Source of the DNA: Marine Group III euryarchaeote CG-Epi1 | GTDB taxonomy: Archaea; Thermoplasmatota; Poseidoniia; MGIII; CG-Epi1 | Length of the DNA stretch: 33,957 nt | Direction: 5' to 3' | Assembly (NCBI GenBank): GCA_001875345.1 | Contig: MIZA01000007.1 | Coordinates: forward strand, 1-33,957 | In this document: positions 29,231-33,957 of the stretch, one piece after another | Numbering within the stretch: position 1 is the first letter of the stretch | Layout of the letters: each line of letters begins with the position of its first letter | Notes under the pieces: model-generated | The model's input: the letters and a program-made list of their open reading frames with translations, nothing else | The model's database searches: none | What the model was told of the DNA's origin: nothing | Position numbers and translations under genes: made by a program

Positions 29231-31054
29231 ATGTCTTTAACAAAAATTGTAGAATGCGTACCTAATTTTTCAGAAGGAAGGGATAAAAAAATTATAGATC
29301 AAATATGCTCTGCAATTAAAACTGTAGAGACTGTAGAGCTTTTAGACGTAGACATGGGATCTGATACTAACCGTACCGTGGTTACATTTATTGCTGAAAG
29401 TAGATATGTAGCAAAAGCAGCATACAAAGGAATAGAAAAGGCGGCTGAACTAATTGACATGAGAAAACATTCTGGAGCTCACCCCCGAATGGGAGCTACC
29501 GATGTTTGTCCATTCATTCCGGTTTCTAACACAACAATGGAGGAATGCGTGGAAATCGCTAAATCATTAGGTGAAATTGTTGGCAATAAATTAGGAATTC
29601 CAATCTTTCTCTATGAATCTGCCGCAGTTAATGAAGAGCGACAAAATTTAGCTAACATTAGAAGTGGAGAATATGAAGGCTTTAATGAAAAGTTAAAGGA
29701 CAAAAATTGGAAACCTGATTTTGGGCCTGGTAAGTTAAGTGTAAAATCTGGAGTTACTGCAATTGGTGCAAGAGAATTTTTAATAGCTTACAATATTAAT
29801 TTGAATACCACTGATAGAACGTATGCTAATGAAATAGCTTACGAGTTAAGAGAACGAGGAAGATGGAAAAGAATTAACCAAAAGGATAATTTCTATTATA
29901 AAGGGGATGTGGTTAATTTTGGAGAAAATTTTTATCCAGATGGCAACTCAGATTATGTTGGCGGAAATCTTGAAGAAATAGAAAATTTCTATCAAAAAAA
30001 CGGACGTGACTTCAGAAAAAGATACACCTCTTTAGGCCTAGACCCTGATAATTTAACTGGAAAACCCGTTTACAAAGACGGCCGTTTTACTCATGTTAAA
30101 GGACTGGGTTGGGTGATTCCTGAATATAATAGAGCTCAAATAAGTATGAACCTGACTAATTACAAGATTAGCCCAATTCATAAAATATTTGAAGCTGCCT
30201 GTGAAGAAGCTGAAAAAAGAGGCTTGAGAGTCACAGGTTCTGAAATCGTGGGACTTATTCCCTACAAGGCAATCGAGGAAGCTGGAAAATATTACCTGAC
30301 GAAAATGGGTAAATCTCCTGGAATGCCACCCATAGATTTAGTTAATATTGCAATTCAAAGTTTAGGTCTATCTGACGTTACTGATTTTAATCCATCTGAA
30401 AAGATACTGGGTATGCCTAAGAACAACGGTGAATTAGCAAACCGAATTACATTTGACCTAATTGATGAAGTATCAAGAGACTCTCCAGCACCTGGTGGTG
30501 GCTCTGTAGCTGCTATGTCAGGATCACTTGGAGTTGCGCTTGGAGTCATGGTAGCTAATCTATCTGCATCAAAAGCAGGTTTCGAAGAACACAGCGAAGA
30601 ATTAGGGCGGATTGCTGAAGAGGGACAAGAAATAAAAGAATTTTTAGTAAATGCGATTGATGAAGATACAAATGCCTTTGACAAAGTAATTAAGGCTATG
30701 AGAATGCCAAAAGACTCAGATTCTGAAAAAAAGATACGTGAAGAGAAAATGCAGGAAGGATATAAAGCTGCAACTGAAATACCTTTAGAAACCGTTGAAT
30801 ATTGCTACAAAGCTTTGAATATTTGCGACGACATTTCAAAATTAATGGATGACAGTATGGCTAGTGATGTTGGATCTGGGGCACACATGTCTATAGCTGG
30901 GGCAAGAGCTGCAGCCTATAATGTAAGAATAAATTTAAACAGTATCAAGGATGAAGATTATATTAATGATACTAAAACTAAATTAAATAAATTATTATCA
31001 GACTGTGATAAAATATTGCAAATTATCACAGAAAGAGTTGAAGAAAAATTATAG
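29231..31054 (+). CDS. ftcD: bifunctional glutamate formimidoyltransferase / formimidoyl-THF cyclodeaminase
   Basis: A 607-residue fused enzyme that passes the formimino group of formiminoglutamate to tetrahydrofolate and then releases ammonia to form 5,10-methenyl-THF, linking histidine breakdown to one-carbon metabolism. The transferase half opens KIVECVPNFSEGRD, and its histidines His80 and His84 lie in RKHSGAHPRMGATD. An insertion follows (about 205-285), ending near VKGLGWVIPEYNRAQISMNL, a layout that from memory matches the long form of Bacteroidetes rather than the mammalian form. The cyclodeaminase half (about 400-607) begins LANRITFDLIDEV and has SPAPGGGSVAAMSGSLG. The start at 29231 excludes eight upstream residues that overlap lysK. 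A bacterial origin is plausible but untested. Confidence 0.92.
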   Translation: MSLTKIVECVPNFSEGRDKKIIDQICSAIKTVETVELLDVDMGSDTNRTVVTFIAESRYVAKAAYKGIEKAAELIDMRKHSGAHPRMGATDVCPFIPVSNTTMEECVEIAKSLGEIVGNKLGIPIFLYESAAVNEERQNLANIRSGEYEGFNEKLKDKNWKPDFGPGKLSVKSGVTAIGAREFLIAYNINLNTTDRTYANEIAYELRERGRWKRINQKDNFYYKGDVVNFGENFYPDGNSDYVGGNLEEIENFYQKNGRDFRKRYTSLGLDPDNLTGKPVYKDGRFTHVKGLGWVIPEYNRAQISMNLTNYKISPIHKIFEAACEEAEKRGLRVTGSEIVGLIPYKAIEEAGKYYLTKMGKSPGMPPIDLVNIAIQSLGLSDVTDFNPSEKILGMPKNNGELANRITFDLIDEVSRDSPAPGGGSVAAMSGSLGVALGVMVANLSASKAGFEEHSEELGRIAEEGQEIKEFLVNAIDEDTNAFDKVIKAMRMPKDSDSEKKIREEKMQEGYKAATEIPLETVEYCYKALNICDDISKLMDDSMASDVGSGAHMSIAGARAAAYNVRINLNSIKDEDYINDTKTKLNKLLSDCDKILQIITERVEEKL

Positions 31055-31055
31055 A

Positions 31056-33957
31056 TTATTTTCTGAAGAATTTAAATATAAAGTAAACGGCTCCAATTAA
31101 CACAATGAAAGGTAATGCCATATCTAAAGTACCTTCACCTAGCGGATCCGTATTTTCTATGTTCTGAACTGGATCTGAATACTTTGAAGCATCATTTGGA
31201 TACTTGTCTGAATTATCTCCATAACCATCACTATCAGAATCTAGGTGCTCATTTGGATTCAATGGAAATGCATCTGAATTATCACAATATCCATCATTAT
31301 CTGAATCCAAATAGTCATTTCCATTATTAGGGCATTTATCTGAATTATCTCCATAACCATCTCCGTCCGAATCTAAAAATTCTGAACTGTTCAGAGGAAA
31401 CTTATCTATCGAATCAATACTACCATCGCCATCAGTGTCATTCGAGAAAGGATCTGTTTGCATTAAAATTTCAAGTTTGTTACCTAATCCGTCTAAATCA
31501 GAATCTTGACTTTCATTGAAATCAAAAGGGAAATAATCTAAGTTATCTCCTACACCATCTCCATCCGTGTCAATCCACTCTGTCGAATCAAAAGGGAAGA
31601 CGTCAATATCATCTGTGAAATTGTCTGAATCTGTATCATTAGTTGTCGGGTCTGTGCCGTAAACAGACCATTCCAAATAGTCATCTAAACCGTCTCCGTC
31701 AGTATCAACATTGGTAGGATCTGTCAGGTATCCATCTAACCCAAAATAAAATTCTTCTCTATCCGATAAACCATCGCCATCTGTGTCTGTCGAATTAGCA
31801 TTAGTGTATCTTATTCCGTCATCAACTCTGAAATTGAAATAATTACCTATACCTAGCGGTCTTTCATAAAAATACCTGACCTCGTCGTCAGAAAATGCCC
31901 TTTCCCATACTGCAATATTATCAACAGTTCCATTAAGATAGTCACCGTTTTGACCCCTGCAAATATAATTTTTACTTCCAGTTGTTTTAATAGAGTGTGA
32001 TGAAGAAGTTGTGGTATTTGTTGCCAAAGTTCCATTAACATATAGACGTAATGAATTGTCCGTTTCACTGTAAGTTGCCGCAACATGATACCATACATCT
32101 AAAGCTGCTCTGGTGTCATTTTCCAGAGGTGTTGAATAAAGCGTATTGCCTGCGAAAACCCTAAACTGAATGAAACCTTCTGAATCTATGCCTAACCAAG
32201 TTCTTCCATCTGTAGCCGTTCCGAATATTGTCCCAAACTCAGTATAATTTGATACCTTTACCCAAGAATGAACTGTATATTCAGTAAATTTAGTGTTTTT
32301 AATGGAATCCATGCTCAAATGAGATGAAACTCCATCACAATAAATCCCATTAGTATATTTGGCTGGACCTTTAATTGGGCCATTAGTCATTAATGCAAAA
32401 TTTGCATTAAGAGTCGAATCAATTGCAAAAACTGCATCAAAGGTATCAAATCTCCAGTATGCACGTAATTCCGGATTTGTTTGAGAAAAAATTTCACTGT
32501 CGATTAAGTAATTATCATATTCATGAATATTAGAAATAGTATCATTATCTAAATCTAGCTCTGAATCTGCAAATAGTGGATTTAGTCCAGAGTAATATTC
32601 CCACCCATCGGGTAATCCATCTGAATCTGAATCTTGATTATTTGGATCTGTATTCATTAAATACTCCTGATAATTAGTATATCTTTTTGAATTTTCATTG
32701 AGTAAAACACAATCTAAACCCTGTACCTGAACTAGCACGCCATCACAATCTGAGTCCTGGGCGCCATCCGCTTGAATTTTAGGGTGTAATCCATTTGCTA
32801 ACTCGTAAGGATCAGGCATACCATCTGAATCTGTATCTAATTTTGTTGGATCACTTCTATATTTAGAAGGAATTAATAAATTTGCAAAGATTTCATCGTA
32901 ATCACTAATTCCATCTCCATCAGTATCTACTGATAAAGGGTTAGTAACGAAATTATCACAATCATCTAAACCGTAAATTTCACAGCCATCTAATATTCCA
33001 TCCCCGTCAGTATCATTAACATTAGGATCTGTAATTGAACGAGTTAAGTTATCTTCTCTGCCTTCATACCAATCGTTAACTCCATCGTCATCTGAATCGT
33101 AATCTTTAAGATCCGTGAAATGGAAAACATCGTTCAAGTCTAGCCACCCATAGTACTCTTCCCCATCCAATAATCCATCATTATCATAATCAGGATTATT
33201 AAATCCAGTACCAATTACTCCTTCAGCAAAATCTGGAAGTCCATCTGAATCAGTATCTTTTTCAGGATAGCCGTAGAAAGTCATGTTCCAATCATTCCAA
33301 GTTCCTGCAGTTCCTGCCTCTGTGTCATTTACCTTCAATTTCCACATTCCAAATGAATTTTCATCCCAGTGGACTACAGATGAAAAAATCCACCCGTCAT
33401 AATTATCATTATTATCATTCCCTTGCATGACAAGCTCAGAAACAATCCCATTTGGAGATTCCAAGAACAAATTTAAATCACCTCTGAAAGCATGAGAAAT
33501 ATTTACTTTAACTTCAACTGTTTCAATATTCATACTCTCATTGACAAAAACCTGAGAAGTCCTTCCTAAATCATTCCCATCAAAAATGAATTGATTAACA
33601 TCAACTGCTCCTGCATTATAATTAACACCTGTAAAATCTACCTCAGAAGATACATTTTGCCATTCTTTAGCAAGATTAACTGCACTAGTAGCATCGATTA
33701 AACCGTAACCATATTTATGATTGTAATCTCGACCTTCATAGGTCTTGAACCAACCCTCATCTGAGCTATCAACTTTTTTCGAAGTCCTAACTAAAATATG
33801 CTGAATATCTCTCCAAGATAAATCAGAATTAGCTTCTAACATTAGAGCTATTACTCCAGCAACCATAGGAGTAGATGCAGATGTTCCTCCCATATCATCC
33901 AAATAATCTGTTGAATTGTGACCTCCAGTTCCAGATATATCCGTTGAAAAGATTCCA
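31056..33957 (-). CDS. subtilisin-like surface protease, C-terminal part, with P domain, TSP3 repeats and LamG domain
   Basis: About 967 residues are in the window and the N-terminal part, with catalytic Asp and His, lies beyond the right edge. The catalytic Ser sits in GGTSASTPMVAG (Ser codon 33879-33881). A proprotein-convertase P domain follows (about 33273-33551; VKVNISHAFRGDLNLFLESP). Nine TSP3-like calcium motifs of the DxDxDG type come next, then a LamG/concanavalin-like domain (about 31860-32470; AYWRFD, YTVHSWVKV, YVNGTL), nine more TSP3-like motifs, and a C-terminal membrane anchor (LPFIVLIGAVYFIFKFFRK). The protein is a cell-surface endoprotease, probably calcium-stabilised, that may degrade proteinaceous particles. 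No true start codon is visible; the reading frame is open to the window end. Confidence 0.92.
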   Translation of the reverse strand, partial: GIFSTDISGTGGHNSTDYLDDMGGTSASTPMVAGVIALMLEANSDLSWRDIQHILVRTSKKVDSSDEGWFKTYEGRDYNHKYGYGLIDATSAVNLAKEWQNVSSEVDFTGVNYNAGAVDVNQFIFDGNDLGRTSQVFVNESMNIETVEVKVNISHAFRGDLNLFLESPNGIVSELVMQGNDNNDNYDGWIFSSVVHWDENSFGMWKLKVNDTEAGTAGTWNDWNMTFYGYPEKDTDSDGLPDFAEGVIGTGFNNPDYDNDGLLDGEEYYGWLDLNDVFHFTDLKDYDSDDDGVNDWYEGREDNLTRSITDPNVNDTDGDGILDGCEIYGLDDCDNFVTNPLSVDTDGDGISDYDEIFANLLIPSKYRSDPTKLDTDSDGMPDPYELANGLHPKIQADGAQDSDCDGVLVQVQGLDCVLLNENSKRYTNYQEYLMNTDPNNQDSDSDGLPDGWEYYSGLNPLFADSELDLDNDTISNIHEYDNYLIDSEIFSQTNPELRAYWRFDTFDAVFAIDSTLNANFALMTNGPIKGPAKYTNGIYCDGVSSHLSMDSIKNTKFTEYTVHSWVKVSNYTEFGTIFGTATDGRTWLGIDSEGFIQFRVFAGNTLYSTPLENDTRAALDVWYHVAATYSETDNSLRLYVNGTLATNTTTSSSHSIKTTGSKNYICRGQNGDYLNGTVDNIAVWERAFSDDEVRYFYERPLGIGNYFNFRVDDGIRYTNANSTDTDGDGLSDREEFYFGLDGYLTDPTNVDTDGDGLDDYLEWSVYGTDPTTNDTDSDNFTDDIDVFPFDSTEWIDTDGDGVGDNLDYFPFDFNESQDSDLDGLGNKLEILMQTDPFSNDTDGDGSIDSIDKFPLNSSEFLDSDGDGYGDNSDKCPNNGNDYLDSDNDGYCDNSDAFPLNPNEHLDSDSDGYGDNSDKYPNDASKYSDPVQNIENTDPLGEGTLDMALPFIVLIGAVYFIFKFFRK
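31195..31392 (-). repeat. three 66-bp tandem repeats encoding C-terminal TSP3 units
   Basis: TCTGAATTATC recurs at 31207, 31273 and 31339 on the + strand, exactly 66 bases apart. This corresponds to 22-residue units with cores DSDGDGYGDNSDK, DSDNDGYCDNSDA and DSDSDGYGDNSDK. DNA similarity is much higher here than among the other TSP3 motifs of the gene, so these units were duplicated recently or are homogenised by recombination. Confidence 0.8.

Noticed and set aside
31115-31330. Open frame on the + strand opposite the TSP3 repeats, rich in His, Asn, Leu and Tyr
   Set aside because: It is the complement of Asp/Ser/Gly-rich repeat codons; the composition is an artefact and there is no promoter or ribosome-binding site.
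31195-31392. Regular 66-bp repeats considered as a CRISPR array
   Set aside because: The repeats are in frame, encode calcium-binding TSP3 motifs, and have no distinct conserved-repeat/variable-spacer structure.

Overview
The window looks like a chromosomal segment of a planktonic euryarchaeon of the Thermoplasmatota type, most like Marine Group II/III (Poseidoniales or Pontarchaea). The archaeal assignment rests on directly recognisable genes: a proteasome-activating nucleotidase with a C-terminal HbYX tail, the S13-S4-S11-Rpo3 operon, L40e, S8e, SRP19, CDP-archaeol synthase, a GfcR-type HTH/PRTase regulator, Trm-G10 methylase, MBF1 and class I lysyl-tRNA synthetase. The marine-group placement is an inference from the AT-rich composition, compact leaderless genes, bacterial-type fatty-acid oxidation genes, and large surface proteins with TSP3, LamG, PKD, CARDB and DUF3068-like domains. 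No phylogeny was run. No insertion sequence, prophage, CRISPR array, rRNA or replication origin was seen.

Layout. 1-2.7 kb: a leftward beta-oxidation pair (FadN-like dehydrogenase cut by the window edge, and a thiolase), divergent from a TrmB-family regulator across a dyad-rich promoter region. 2.7-5.7 kb: a 61-aa membrane protein, delta-1-pyrroline-5-carboxylate dehydrogenase, and a membrane-anchored alpha/beta hydrolase. 5.7-10.1 kb: a 943-aa DUF3068-like surface protein with a degenerate repeat, an unidentified multi-pass membrane protein, and MBF1. 10.1-13.5 kb: PAN overlapped by ribose-5-phosphate isomerase, then L40e and a CNNM-type membrane protein. 13.5-18.9 kb: an RND/MMPL exporter in an apparent operon with a cis-prenyltransferase, a Trm-G10 tRNA methylase, and a PKD-domain surface protein. 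19.0-21.5 kb: the translationally coupled operon rps13-rps4-rps11-rpo3, followed by tRNA-Leu(GAG). 21.5-26.3 kb: RqcH/NFACT, a CARDB surface protein, a phosphoglucose/phosphomannose isomerase, and CDP-archaeol synthase. 26.3-31.1 kb: SRP19 and S8e leftward, divergent from gfcR-lysK-FTCD. 31.1 kb to the end: the C-terminal part of a large subtilisin-like protease with a P domain, 18 Ca-binding TSP3-like motifs, a LamG domain and a membrane anchor.

Two general architectural points stand out. Every convergent gene pair ends within a few bases of, or overlaps, its partner. Many starts lie about 20-33 bases downstream of a TATA element, as expected for leaderless transcripts, while a few surface-protein and ribosomal genes carry GAGG-type ribosome-binding sites. 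The longest gene-free stretch is 179 bases (12157-12335), so no gap exceeds 300 bases. Nothing in the window amounts to a clearly new multi-gene system. The most unusual objects are the repeat-bearing DUF3068-like protein, the interrupted ribosomal/RNA polymerase operon, the candidate operator at the fatty-acid promoter, and the unidentified membrane proteins.
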